From Campylobacterales bacterium (GTDB lineage: Bacteria > Campylobacterota > Campylobacteria > Campylobacterales > Sulfurimonadaceae): a stretch of DNA of 64,000 bases. Positions 51,617 to 60,447 of this stretch are shown piece by piece (the stretch's first letter is position 1; each line of letters opens with the position of its first letter). A program made the translations under genes and the position numbers. The stretch is taken from NCBI GenBank assembly GCA_026390115.1, contig JAPLGO010000012.1:124001-188000 (forward strand), written 5' to 3'. Under the pieces are notes generated by a model. It was not told the DNA's origin and ran no database searches. It saw only the letters and a list, made by a program, of their open reading frames with translations.

Positions 51617-51883
51617 ATGATAAAGAATAGGACAGACAAAGAAATATATAAACTTTGTGAAACTGAACAAGGAACAATGGAGTATATTATAACTACCATA
51701 GCAGATAACTATGGCTATGATTGGGCATATCTTAACAAAGAACATGCACCAACAGTTGATGCTCTAATAAAAAAAAAGTATCTCATAGAAAGAAAAAGCC
51801 ATGTCGGAGTGCTTGAATTTGGAGTTACACAAAAAGGTATAGATTTTTTTAAATCCTCTACTTCCCCACAACCCCATCAATAA
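51617..51883 (+). CDS. Winged-helix-like phage protein
   Basis: 88 residues; ETEQGTMEYIITTIADNYGYDW ... VDALIKKKYLIERKSHVGVLEFGVTQKGIDFF is a winged-helix pattern. Last rightward gene; its 3' end overlaps the 3' end of the integrase by 26 bp, convergent. Confidence 0.55.
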   Translation: MIKNRTDKEIYKLCETEQGTMEYIITTIADNYGYDWAYLNKEHAPTVDALIKKKYLIERKSHVGVLEFGVTQKGIDFFKSSTSPQPHQ

Positions 51884-52931
51884 CCCCAGAAGCCATCTCG
51901 CTAGACTTTAAATAGTTCATAGTGAGATACTTCTTAATCGTGTTCGGGTCATTATGCCCTAAAGCACCGCTCAGATAAATGCTATCCAAACCTTGCTCCG
52001 CCATAGTCGAAACAATCACATTGCGTAAATAGTGGATGCCAAAAGCACTATTGTCAAGCCTCACTTTGAGCTTGTCAGTCGCTTTGCGAATATCTACCAC
52101 ATGCCCACCTGTAATGCGAGAAGTAAAAACCCACTCACTAATCTTAGGTATCAGAAGCAAATTATCTTTTATAGTTTGTGGTAAAAATATCTTCTGCTCC
52201 TCGTTGTTCTTCGTATCCCTCAAAACATAGTAGCTTTTATCAAAGTTCACATCCTCCCACTTCAATGTCATAATCTCCCCACGCCTACGCCCTTGCAAAG
52301 CAAAAAGAAAAAACGCAAGATAAAAAGGGTCATGCCCATACTCAGCATATATCGCAGTATGAATTTTTACAAGTTCCTCCGAAGCATGAGATACTATCTT
52401 CTTTGTTTTTGGAAGTTTTATTTTTATGCCATCGAGCGGATTAAATGCTATGAGCCTGTTTGCAATGGCATTTTTAAATGCAGGAGCAAGAACTTCGAGT
52501 GTTTGCTTTACTGTTCTTGGAGAGAGTCCTTTTTCCTCTTGAAATGCAATCGAGTTTCTTATATGCAACTGCCTCAGTTCTACAACTTTTTTACTCCCAC
52601 AAATCGGACTCACATATCGCTCATAATGACTCTTTCGAGTTTTCACATAGTTTGTCTTTGGAAGTTGCACAAAATATTCTTGCATCAAATTATCAAGCGT
52701 GATGTTCTCGTTCTGTACACTATCTTTTTTCTTATTCTTGATGCTATTCATTTCGCTTTTAGCATGAGATATTTTATCCTTTTTGCTCCAGCTACTTTTA
52801 GAACTTAAATCAATAAGTCCACTATATTCTTTTTTCTCATAATTAAATCTATATAAAAAAATTACAAACAAATTATTTGCCCACAAACCCACATCTACTT
52901 TATGCGGATAGTCACTTCTATTTATCGCCAT
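51858..52931 (-). CDS. int: Prophage integrase (tyrosine recombinase)
   Basis: 357 residues from the ATG at 52931; the frame is open to a TTG at 52985, but that would translate the arm-type GGTACC repeats. N-terminal arm-binding domain, SAM-like core-binding domain (about 90-175) and catalytic domain with Arg in LQGRRRGEI, His-x-x-Arg in GIHYLRN, Gly-His in GALGHND and nucleophile Tyr in TIKKYLTM. Located 150 bp from attR, as usual for a cognate integrase. Confidence 0.93.
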   Translation of the reverse strand: MAINRSDYPHKVDVGLWANNLFVIFLYRFNYEKKEYSGLIDLSSKSSWSKKDKISHAKSEMNSIKNKKKDSVQNENITLDNLMQEYFVQLPKTNYVKTRKSHYERYVSPICGSKKVVELRQLHIRNSIAFQEEKGLSPRTVKQTLEVLAPAFKNAIANRLIAFNPLDGIKIKLPKTKKIVSHASEELVKIHTAIYAEYGHDPFYLAFFLFALQGRRRGEIMTLKWEDVNFDKSYYVLRDTKNNEEQKIFLPQTIKDNLLLIPKISEWVFTSRITGGHVVDIRKATDKLKVRLDNSAFGIHYLRNVIVSTMAEQGLDSIYLSGALGHNDPNTIKKYLTMNYLKSSEMASGVIDGVVGK

Positions 52932-52957
52932 TGATATAATCCCCACTTCATAACAAT

Positions 52958-52976
52958 AGGTACCGAGATAGGTACC
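52958..52976 (-). repeat. Right arm-type site: tandem GGTACC dyads
   Basis: AGGTACCGAGAT and AGGTACC spaced 12 bp, in the integrase promoter region. Matches the left array at 5184-5202. Binding here could also autoregulate int. Confidence 0.6.
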
Positions 52977-53084
52977 GACTTTCAAAGCAATAGTATATAA
53001 TACTTAGCATTAATCAACAATTATAAGCCCACAAAAAAGGCTTATCTATAGGCATTTGCAAAGATTAATAAAATAGTACACTTG

Positions 53085-53130
53085 GCTCATAACGGAGTGG
53101 TCGAGTGTTCGAGTCACTCAGAACCCACCA
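53085..53130 (+). pseudogene. 3' half of host tRNA(CAU) with attR core
   Basis: Starts with the 11-bp core GCTCATAACGG, then AGTGGTC, T arm GAGTG/CACTC, AGAACCC and ACCA. Pairs perfectly with the 5' half at 5125-5166. Confidence 0.9.
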
Positions 53131-53210
53131 CTTACAAGGGCATTTCAAGCCTTTTTCAAATTCTTATTCTTAAAGTGTCGCTAGAAGTGTCGCTAACATC
53201 TTTGAATAAA

Positions 53211-53528
53211 TCAATGCTTGTATTGTTTTAAATGACTATCTTTAATAAAACCTGCATAGTTTTTCATAATCATCTCTGGCGAGGTGTGCCCAACGATGGC
53301 AGCAATCTCCATAATCTTGAATTTTTCACTATTTAACATAGCAGTAATAAAAGTGTGCCTTGTAGTATAGAGCTTCCTGTATTCCATATTACAATCTGTC
53401 ACAAGCTGATGCCATCTTCTTTTGAAGAAGGATGCATCTTGTATAAAGACCTTATTGTAGTCAAACAGATAAAGAGACTGACTCAGCTTCTTTTGACTCT
53501 CTATAAATGGCTTAACAGCTTCAAACAT
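53211..53528 (-). pseudogene. Fossil integrase, C-terminal fragment
   Basis: Encodes only the end of a tyrosine recombinase: TTRHTFITAMLNSEKF, AAIVGHTSPEM and the nucleophile region MKNYAGF, with no Arg I region and no N-terminal domains. Lies 80 bp beyond the tRNA 3' end, outside the present prophage, and is distinct in sequence from int. Best explained as the scar of an older element that used the same tRNA. Confidence 0.72.
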
Positions 53529-54148
53529 AGGAATATCTCGGATACTTCCAAGTGTTTCTGAATTTTTTTAGCATTATGCTTTTGAGCATAAAGCGGCTTA
53601 GATATTTTTTCGTTATGCCATAATGACTCTTCAAAAGTTTTGTGCTCATGTTGATAAAATATTCCCAAGGCAAAGGGATGTGTTTGCATGGCTTTTTCCA
53701 TTGCCGGCATAAGGTCAGACGTATCAAACAGCGTCGCAGAGAAAAAAGCATAGTAAGTACCTTGCTCAAACTTTTCAAGAGGTAAAGAGAGAAAAGTGAT
53801 GTCCATGTCTGCGGCAAAAAAATGCAAGACAATTGAAAAGTGCACTGTATTTGGATGGGGATGATATATTTGATACCATTGACGCCACTTCTCTTTGGAG
53901 TTTATCTGTCTTTTGTGTTTTGGTATTGAAATTTGCGGATTATGGAGCATTGTAACTTTTTTAAACCCATTAAAAATATTCTCATCATGCGGAGCATACT
54001 GCAAAGCTTCACTCAAATCTACTCCAGCTACATGTTCTCCTTGATGCTCACCATTTTTCCCCATGTCACTCTCGCTTACACCCTTGTATGCGATATAAGC
54101 AGGCCGCCGTTTTTTAGCATTGTAGTGATTCAATTCTTCAAGTGTCAT
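53501..54148 (-). CDS. Cytochrome b5-like heme-binding protein
   Basis: 215 residues from the ATG at 54148. Residues 1-65 (MTLEELNHYNAKKRRPAYIAY, NGEHQGEHVAGVDLSEAL, PHDENIF) are a cytochrome b5 / steroid-binding type domain with both heme-ligand His candidates. The rest is a soluble domain of unknown fold with many aromatic residues. Its 3' end overlaps the fossil integrase by 28 nt and the final residues (LCLKLLSHL) look like read-through into foreign sequence, so the C-terminus may be altered. Confidence 0.62.
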   Translation of the reverse strand: MTLEELNHYNAKKRRPAYIAYKGVSESDMGKNGEHQGEHVAGVDLSEALQYAPHDENIFNGFKKVTMLHNPQISIPKHKRQINSKEKWRQWYQIYHPHPNTVHFSIVLHFFAADMDITFLSLPLEKFEQGTYYAFFSATLFDTSDLMPAMEKAMQTHPFALGIFYQHEHKTFEESLWHNEKISKPLYAQKHNAKKIQKHLEVSEIFLCLKLLSHL

Positions 54149-54376
54149 GATATCTTTCACTTTTTTATTTAAGGGATTCAAGGCTGTTTGCAATTATTTC
54201 TAAACGATATTCTGTAATCATATTGCTTACAATCTCAAACTATCCTTAGTCATGTAAGTTATCTTAATTTCTAATTGATAATGAGTTAATAACCATCCAT
54301 AATTAATAATATTTTTTAATTTGCCCATAATTAATTCTAAGGGATAATGGTTTTAATTATTTTAAGGAGGTTTATT

Positions 54377-55444
54377 GTGGATCTATTTTCACCTATCAAA
54401 ATTGGAAACTATAATTTAAACAATAGGCTTTTCATGGCTCCGATGACGCGATGCAGAAGTATTGAGAACAATGTACCAAATGATTTGATGGTTACCTATT
54501 ATACTCAAAGAGCCTCTGCAGGTTTGATTATATCCGAGGGAACCCAAATCTCAACTCAGGGCATTGGTTACCCGGCTACTCCGGGAATCCATACAGCCGA
54601 ACAGGTTCAAGGCTGGAAAAAAGTGGCTGACGCCGTACATGACAAAGAAGGTAAAATCTTCTTGCAACTGTGGCATGTAGGAAGAATCTCGCACTCTTCC
54701 TACCATGGGGGAGAACTTCCTGTAGCTCCTTCTGCTATTAAACCATCCGGTCAGATTTATACTTATGAAGGTATGAAAGATTTTGAGACTCCAAGAGCAT
54801 TAAGTGTTGATGAGATAAAAAGGATTGTTCAAGATTATGCAGATGGTGCAAAAAATGCTATAGAAGCCGGTTTTGACGGTGTTGAGATACATGCTGCAAA
54901 CGGTTACCTGTTAGATCAGTTCTTGCGTGACGGCACCAACATAAGAGAAGATGAATATGGCTCAAGCATAGAAAACAGAAGCCGTTTTCTTTTTGAGGTG
55001 ATACAAGCTGTAAGCGATAAAATCGGCTCAGACAAAACCGGTGTCAGACTCTCTCCTAGCGGCACTTTTAATGATATGAAAGATACTGACCCGCAAAAAC
55101 ATTTTACTTACGTCTGTGAAAAGCTAAATGCATTTAATCTTGCATATGTTCATATCATAGATGCTCTTGAGGGCGATATAAGACATGGTGCAAATGTAGT
55201 GGAACTCTCCATTTTAAGAAATGCCTACAAAGGGGTTTTGATTGCCAATGGAGGTTATACTAAGATTAGAGGAAATGATGTTATTGAAAAACATCTGGCT
55301 AATGCCGTATCTTTTGGAGCACTCTTTCTTGCCAACCCGGATTTACCTGAGCGTTTTAAAGCAAACTCGGCTTTAAATAAAGCAGATACAAATACTTTTT
55401 ATACACAAGATGCAAAAGGATATACCGACTATTCTTTTATGTGA
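54377..55444 (+). CDS. Old Yellow Enzyme family ene-reductase
   Basis: 355 residues from the GTG at 54377, which has AAGGAGG upstream. FMN-dependent NAD(P)H reductase of activated alkenes or nitro compounds (NemA/OYE group). TIM-barrel motifs: LFMAPMTRCR, LWHVGRISH, VEIHAANGYLLDQFLRDGTN and late GALFLANPDLPERF for phosphate binding. Cytoplasmic. Upstream AT-rich repeats (CCATAATTAA type) may hold an operator. Confidence 0.88.
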   Translation: MDLFSPIKIGNYNLNNRLFMAPMTRCRSIENNVPNDLMVTYYTQRASAGLIISEGTQISTQGIGYPATPGIHTAEQVQGWKKVADAVHDKEGKIFLQLWHVGRISHSSYHGGELPVAPSAIKPSGQIYTYEGMKDFETPRALSVDEIKRIVQDYADGAKNAIEAGFDGVEIHAANGYLLDQFLRDGTNIREDEYGSSIENRSRFLFEVIQAVSDKIGSDKTGVRLSPSGTFNDMKDTDPQKHFTYVCEKLNAFNLAYVHIIDALEGDIRHGANVVELSILRNAYKGVLIANGGYTKIRGNDVIEKHLANAVSFGALFLANPDLPERFKANSALNKADTNTFYTQDAKGYTDYSFM

Positions 55445-55489
55445 AAGTATAGAAAACTAGATTTTACTCCAACGCCAGCAACCAGTGAT

Positions 55490-55837
55490 CTAGAACTCTT
55501 TGGTGTCTTTGTTGGGAGTATTATATCGGTGAGGATTCAAGTGCAGGGCAAGCCACATGGCGTCGTCTGATGTTTTTAAAACTCTGTGTTTTTTTAGTTT
55601 TGGAATATAAAGATAATCTCCACATTCCAACTCCTGGGTGTGATTTTCAAATTCCAAAACAGCATTTCCGCAAAGCAGAATCACCCATTCATCGTTGTTT
55701 TGTTCATACCATTCACCCTCTATCAGCTCATTTGAGAGAATTTTTTCTATTTCTATTTTATCATTCTTAAAAATTGTTTCAAAGTTTTCGGTACCTTTTG
55801 CAGGAACTCCTGAGCAGTTTTTAAATATATTGTCCAT
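55490..55837 (-). CDS. Cupin-domain protein
   Basis: 115 residues, one small beta-barrel cupin: GEWYEQNNDEWVILLCGNAVLEFE and GDYLYIPKLKKHRV are cupin motifs 1 and 2. First-motif metal ligands are only partly conserved (few His), so metal binding is uncertain. Convergent with the ene-reductase. Confidence 0.8.
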   Translation of the reverse strand: MDNIFKNCSGVPAKGTENFETIFKNDKIEIEKILSNELIEGEWYEQNNDEWVILLCGNAVLEFENHTQELECGDYLYIPKLKKHRVLKTSDDAMWLALHLNPHRYNTPNKDTKEF

Positions 55838-55963
55838 TCTCTTTTCTCACTATAAAATTTTTTTGCTGTTCAAATATGATAACACAATATTCAAAGATTT
55901 ATACATGCCGGATGTTTGGCATTTTGTATTATGTTATAATCTAAAAAACTAAAGGATTCCTTT

Positions 55964-56443
55964 ATGAAAATTTCTAAGAACTTGCTTGTATATCTTAATT
56001 ATCGACTCAGCGACGCCGATGGGGTGCATCTCAATCCGGGGGAAGAAGAGCTTATCTATCTTCACGGAGGCTATGACCATATATTTAAAGAGCTTGAAAA
56101 TGTTCTTGAAGGCAAAGAGGAGAATGAGTCGTTTAAGGTAACACTCCCTCCAGAGAAAGCTTTTGGAGAATACAAAGAAGAGCTGATATTTCAAGAGTCG
56201 ATTGATGAACTTCCTGAAGATATTTTTATCGGCATGGAGCTTGACGGGTATATAGATGAGTCTCCGGAAGAGGGGGTTATTTATGTGGTAACAAATATTG
56301 AAGATGAATTTGCAACTCTTAATGCCAACCATCCTCTTGCTGGACGCACGCTCACATTTGAGGGGACTATCACAGAAATTCAAGAGCTGAGTGAAAAAGA
56401 GATTGAAGAAATTTTGCATCATGGGCATCATCACCACGATTAA
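55964..56443 (+). CDS. slyD: SlyD-type FKBP peptidyl-prolyl isomerase
   Basis: 159 residues. FKBP core split by an IF domain: VYLNYRLSDADG, LIYLHGG, PEKAFGEYKEE, then NANHPLAGRTLTFEGTI, a very strong SlyD signature. The C-terminus HHGHHHHD is a metal-binding tail that fits a nickel chaperone role for hydrogenase or urease. AAAGGA precedes the ATG. Confidence 0.92.
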   Translation: MKISKNLLVYLNYRLSDADGVHLNPGEEELIYLHGGYDHIFKELENVLEGKEENESFKVTLPPEKAFGEYKEELIFQESIDELPEDIFIGMELDGYIDESPEEGVIYVVTNIEDEFATLNANHPLAGRTLTFEGTITEIQELSEKEIEEILHHGHHHHD

Positions 56444-56469
56444 GCTATCCATTTATAGAGTTAAATCTA

Positions 56470-56492
56470 CATGCCGATAAAAACTCGGCATG
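56470..56492. terminator. Bidirectional terminator-like hairpin
   Basis: CATGCCGA / TCGGCATG, perfect 8-bp arms with TAAAAAC loop, between the convergent slyD and ychJ-like genes. Short T-runs only. Confidence 0.55.
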
Positions 56493-56510
56493 CAAAGAGC
56501 AACTCTTAAA

Positions 56511-56957
56511 TTACCCGCAACACTTTTTATATTTTTTGCCGCTTTTGCATGGACAGGGTTCGTTGCGCACAATTATGGAGTTAAAAAGCATGCCGTCTTT
56601 GTAAAGCCACATGCCGTCTTCTCTGACAAAACTGCTCTTTTCATGCAGAACATTTATGATGTTTCCCTCTTTGTAAAAGGCTTTAAACTCGACTTGACTT
56701 TCGCTCTCACCTAAAACTTCAAGCCCAAGCCAGAGAGCACTTTTGGCGAACTCTTTTATAATTTCTATATCATCTTCATAACGGTTCTCTTTCGTAGTCG
56801 TTTTTACAAGATACTCTCCGTCGCCAAGCACAAAAGCACTATATCTGCTTCGCATAAGTTGCAAAGGAGTGGACGGTTTTTGCATACTTATTAAAAACGG
56901 CTCGCAACATTCACTAAACTCTTTTTTGCTATCGCAGTAACATGGACGCAAAGGCAT
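56511..56957 (-). CDS. YchJ-like SEC-C zinc protein
   Basis: 148 residues with zinc-binding motifs at both ends: CYCDSKKEFSECCEPF and the SEC-C type NEPCPCKSGKKYKKCC. Between them lies the YchJ middle domain (LMRSRYSAFVLGDGEYLVKTT), an NTF2-like fold. Function unknown; SEC-C motifs bind zinc and contact nucleic acids or the translocase. Confidence 0.88.
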   Translation of the reverse strand: MPLRPCYCDSKKEFSECCEPFLISMQKPSTPLQLMRSRYSAFVLGDGEYLVKTTTKENRYEDDIEIIKEFAKSALWLGLEVLGESESQVEFKAFYKEGNIINVLHEKSSFVREDGMWLYKDGMLFNSIIVRNEPCPCKSGKKYKKCCG

Positions 56958-56972
56958 CTCCTTTAAAAATAT

Positions 56973-57878
56973 TTAGACTATAAGTCTATAAACAACCCAA
57001 GTAGTAAAAAACGATAAAAGCGTTCCATAGCCGATGATGGATGAACTTAGTTTTGGAGCTAATCCTGACATGGTTGCTACCGCTCCGGCTGTTATCATCG
57101 GTCCCATGCTCGCTTCCATGATTGAGATTTGCGAGGCACTGTTTTGCCATGAAAACAAAAGTGAGATGCCATAGGCGATGAGCGGAGCTACAATCAGTGT
57201 CACAAAAAGTGCGACGCTAAAGGGTTTTATCTCATGCGGAGGAAGTTTAAATCTCAGTTGCAGACCAACGGAGACAAGAGCAAGCGGAACTATCGTGCTT
57301 GCGAGAGAAGAGAGCACACTTGTTACAAGAGGGTGAAATGTTGTGCCTATAAAAAAAAGTGCCACAAGCAGAGATAAAAATGGCGGGAATTTTATTATTT
57401 TTAAGAGTATCGCTTTTTTGTCAATTTTTTTGTGGCTTGAGTAGTAAACAGAGATAAAAGTTCCATAAGTAGAGAGTGCTATAAAGGAGCCTAATTGGTC
57501 ATACATTAAAACATAGCCTAATGCTTTCTCTCCAAAGTATGCCGAAATTATGGGAATACCCAGAAATGAGGTGTTTCCAAGAACTCCGACAAGCATCAAG
57601 GCACCCGTCTCTTCTCTGGAGAATGAGAGAAATTTAGAAATTTGAAAAATAAGCAGAGCACTCACACTCATGACAACCCATGCTATAAAAACAGGAATAA
57701 TAACCTCGTAGGTGAGGGTAAGTTTTGGAATTTGAAGGAGTGCCATCGCCGGAAGTGAGATGTAGAGTATAAACTGGTTTAAAATAAGAGGTGCATCTTT
57801 GGAGAAGACCTCTCTTTTATTTAGGATATAGCCGATAAATAGAGCTGCAAAAATAAGTGCAAAATTTTCCATTGCCAT
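56973..57878 (-). CDS. AEC-family permease
   Basis: 301 residues with about ten membrane helices in two repeats; LGNTSFLGIPIISAYFG is the typical AEC (auxin efflux carrier) motif. The family exports organic acids or small anions. Upstream of and co-oriented with the YchJ-like gene. Confidence 0.88.
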   Translation of the reverse strand: MAMENFALIFAALFIGYILNKREVFSKDAPLILNQFILYISLPAMALLQIPKLTLTYEVIIPVFIAWVVMSVSALLIFQISKFLSFSREETGALMLVGVLGNTSFLGIPIISAYFGEKALGYVLMYDQLGSFIALSTYGTFISVYYSSHKKIDKKAILLKIIKFPPFLSLLVALFFIGTTFHPLVTSVLSSLASTIVPLALVSVGLQLRFKLPPHEIKPFSVALFVTLIVAPLIAYGISLLFSWQNSASQISIMEASMGPMITAGAVATMSGLAPKLSSSIIGYGTLLSFFTTWVVYRLIV

Positions 57879-57951
57879 GTTTCCTTGTAATTAAGTTTGG
57901 AAGTATATAATTTTTTACTATTTTAGACTATTTTTGAGGGAGATTTTAAAG

Positions 57952-58581
57952 ATGAATAACGATTTTTCAAAGGCAATGGATTTTAGACATGCCTGCAAAC
58001 TTTTTGATGAGAGCAAAAAAATATCGGATAATGAGATAAAGTTTATACTTGAGGCGGGACGAAAGTCTCCATCCTCTTTTGGTATGGAGCCATGGAAGTT
58101 TTTGGTTATAACGAATGAGGAGTTAAGAGCCAAACTGAGACCCTCTTGTTGGAATCAGGTGCAGATTACTTCATGTTCGCATTTAGTTGTCGTATTGGCC
58201 GCTATTGAGAGTGCAAAACCTGAGTCGGGCGTGCCAAAAGCGAGATTTGCAAGACGAGATATGTCACAAGAGAAACTTGACTTCTACCTTGCTTTATATG
58301 CTTCGCATCTAAAATATACCCTCAGCAGTGATGAAAACATCTATGCTTGGACATCCAAACAATCCTATATAGCATCTGCAAATATGATGAGTGCCGCGGC
58401 ATTCATAGGGATAGATTCATGTCCGATTGAGGGTTTTGAGAAGGAGAAGGTTGAAGAGATTTTGGGTCTTGATACAAAAAAATATCAGCTCTCGATGCTG
58501 CTTCCATTAGGGTATAGAGTGAACGAACAGTCAACGCAACTCAGGCTCTCTTATGAAGAGGTTTTTGAGTTTATTGACTGA
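57952..58581 (+). CDS. Nitroreductase-family NAD(P)H oxidoreductase
   Basis: 209 residues from the ATG at 57952, GAGGGAG 9 nt upstream. FMN-binding nitroreductase fold: DFRHACKLFD, AGRKSPSSFGMEPWKFLVI and IDSCPIEGFEKEKVEEILGL are family motifs. Substrate not evident: quinone, flavin or nitro compound. Confidence 0.9.
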   Translation: MNNDFSKAMDFRHACKLFDESKKISDNEIKFILEAGRKSPSSFGMEPWKFLVITNEELRAKLRPSCWNQVQITSCSHLVVVLAAIESAKPESGVPKARFARRDMSQEKLDFYLALYASHLKYTLSSDENIYAWTSKQSYIASANMMSAAAFIGIDSCPIEGFEKEKVEEILGLDTKKYQLSMLLPLGYRVNEQSTQLRLSYEEVFEFID

Positions 58582-58590
58582 AAATACGCG

Positions 58591-60369
58591 CTATCTATTT
58601 AGCTGTTTTAAAAATTCGGTTGGTTCCATAAACCCTGTAACAGTTTTGGTTTTTGCAACTTCACCTTTTTCATCAAAGAATAGTATAACAGGAGGACCAA
58701 AAACACCATATTTGCTACTGAGAGCTTTTTGCTCCGCACTGTTGGCTGTAATATCTGCTTGAATAAGTACAAACTCTTTCATCTTTTCTCTTACTTCTGC
58801 ATTCGCGAATGTAACCTCTTCAAGTTCTTTGCATGAGGTGCACCAGTCAGCATAAAAATCGAGCATGATTTTTTTACCGCTGTTTTTGGCTAAAAGAGTG
58901 TCTAACTCCTTTATGGTGCTGACTTTTGCAAATGTAAGATGTTTGGCTGTATCAGATGCGATAGCTCCATGTTGTTTTAAAAATTCCAGTGGTTTGTTCA
59001 TACTCGTTGAGCCGCCGAGTGCCCCTACGAGCAGAGATACTGAGTAGATGAGAGTTATTAAAGCTATGCTTTTTCTGATAAAATGTATCTCTTTCTCAAA
59101 CGCGCCAAGATAGAGGGCAAAACTAACGAGCAATATAGACCATAAAATCATAGTATAGTAAACATCAATTACTTTTTCAAGCATCCAGATGGCAACGCCC
59201 AGCATCATCACACCAAAGGTATTGTTTACTATAACCATCCAATGCCCCGGTTTTGGCATAAACTTTCCTGCACTCACTCCGACAACGATAAGAGGCAGTC
59301 CCATTCCTAAACTCATGGTAAAAAGTGCCATGCCTCCAAGAAGTGCATCGCCTGTTTGCCCTATGTAAACCAATGCTCCTGCGAGCGGAGCCGCAACACA
59401 TGGACCAACAATAAGAGCCGATAAAAAGCCCATAACCGCAACGCCCAAAATACCTCTATGTCTTCTTGATTCACTTACGGATGAGAGTAAAAAAGAGGGC
59501 GGTTTTAACTCATAAAAACCAAACATGCTTAGCGCAAGTGCTACAAAGATAGCCGAAAAGGAGAAGATAACCCAAGAATTTTGCATGGTTGCTTGAAGAT
59601 TTGAGCCAAAAAGACCGGCTAAAACACCTGCAATTGTGTAGGCTAGAGCCATCGCAAGCACATAAATAACCGATAGAAAAAGGGCTTTTTTTGTAGTTAA
59701 ACCCTCTCCCTGACTTATAATAATTCCAGAAATTATAGGAATCATAGGAAAGGTGCATGGTGTGAGAGCCAGAAGAAGTCCAAAGCCAAAAAATGTTAAA
59801 AGAATCAGACCTATATTTCCTGAACCAATTGTATTTGCGATAGCATCAGTTTCAGAAATTTCTTGCTTTACTGTATCTGTCTGTGAGGTTTTTTGAATTG
59901 GAATATCTAGTTTTTTTATTTGAGAAGATTCACTTGCAGCACTTAATTTTGAGCTATCCACATCAAAACTATATGTTTTACTCAAAGGCTCATAACAGAG
60001 ACCCTGCGTTGAACACCCTTGATAAGAGAGTTTGAACTCTACTTTTTTTATCTCTTTCGCATCACTCTTCTTTTCTAAAGTTATTACAAATAATGGAGAG
60101 CTTAAATAGACCATATCACTATCGTGCTTGACACTCTTTGGTGATGTAATCTCTTTTATAGTTATAGAATTTGTTGCATCAACAACTTCTAGTTTTACTT
60201 TATCTTCGTACAAATATATATCTTTAGCAATTTCAACGCCAGCTTCAATTTGCATCTGCTCATTGAGCTTGGCATGTGGAATAAAAGCTTCGTTAGGCAT
60301 TAAAAATTTGGGTGTTGCACCAAATAAAAAAACACTTAGAAATAGAAATAGAATACTTTTTGAGATCAT
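58591..60369 (-). CDS. dsbD: Thiol:disulfide interchange protein DsbD
   Basis: 592 residues from the ATG at 60369 (signal peptide MISKSILFLFLSVFLFG; upstream ATG at 60381 also possible). Domains: periplasmic alpha domain with redox Cys pair in GCSTQGLCYEP; central beta domain of eight helices with TPCTFPM and VGPCVAAP cysteines; C-terminal thioredoxin domain with YADWCTSCKELE. Passes electrons from cytoplasmic thioredoxin to periplasmic disulfides or cytochrome c maturation. Full length. Confidence 0.93.
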   Translation of the reverse strand: MISKSILFLFLSVFLFGATPKFLMPNEAFIPHAKLNEQMQIEAGVEIAKDIYLYEDKVKLEVVDATNSITIKEITSPKSVKHDSDMVYLSSPLFVITLEKKSDAKEIKKVEFKLSYQGCSTQGLCYEPLSKTYSFDVDSSKLSAASESSQIKKLDIPIQKTSQTDTVKQEISETDAIANTIGSGNIGLILLTFFGFGLLLALTPCTFPMIPIISGIIISQGEGLTTKKALFLSVIYVLAMALAYTIAGVLAGLFGSNLQATMQNSWVIFSFSAIFVALALSMFGFYELKPPSFLLSSVSESRRHRGILGVAVMGFLSALIVGPCVAAPLAGALVYIGQTGDALLGGMALFTMSLGMGLPLIVVGVSAGKFMPKPGHWMVIVNNTFGVMMLGVAIWMLEKVIDVYYTMILWSILLVSFALYLGAFEKEIHFIRKSIALITLIYSVSLLVGALGGSTSMNKPLEFLKQHGAIASDTAKHLTFAKVSTIKELDTLLAKNSGKKIMLDFYADWCTSCKELEEVTFANAEVREKMKEFVLIQADITANSAEQKALSSKYGVFGPPVILFFDEKGEVAKTKTVTGFMEPTEFLKQLNR

Positions 60370-60447
60370 TAATTTATCCATTAAAAAAATTTGTTCGATT
60401 ATAGCTACTCTTAAATAATAACTATCTTTTAATTTCATTATTAGTGA

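Larger units (their letters stand above)
5156..53095. mobile_element. Complete temperate podovirus-like prophage, about 47.9 kb
   Basis: Bounded by an 11-bp core GCTCATAACGG, attL at 5156-5166 and attR at 53085-53095, both inside the split host tRNA. It contains integrase, repressor, replication genes, large terminase, portal, capsid, scaffold, tail fibres, lysis genes and a phage tRNA, so all modules for an active phage are present. Portal of P22 type, capsid of N4-gp56 type and absence of a tape measure suggest a short-tailed phage. ParA, ParB and a second recombinase suggest it may also persist extrachromosomally. Confidence 0.93.

Noticed and set aside
52932-52985. Integrase start at the TTG at 52985
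   Set aside because: Would translate the GGTACC arm repeats; the ATG at 52931 has a GGGG ribosome site and a normal protein start.
56490-56714. Plus-strand frame over the ychJ-like gene
   Set aside because: Antisense to a gene with intact zinc motifs at both ends; starts inside the terminator hairpin.
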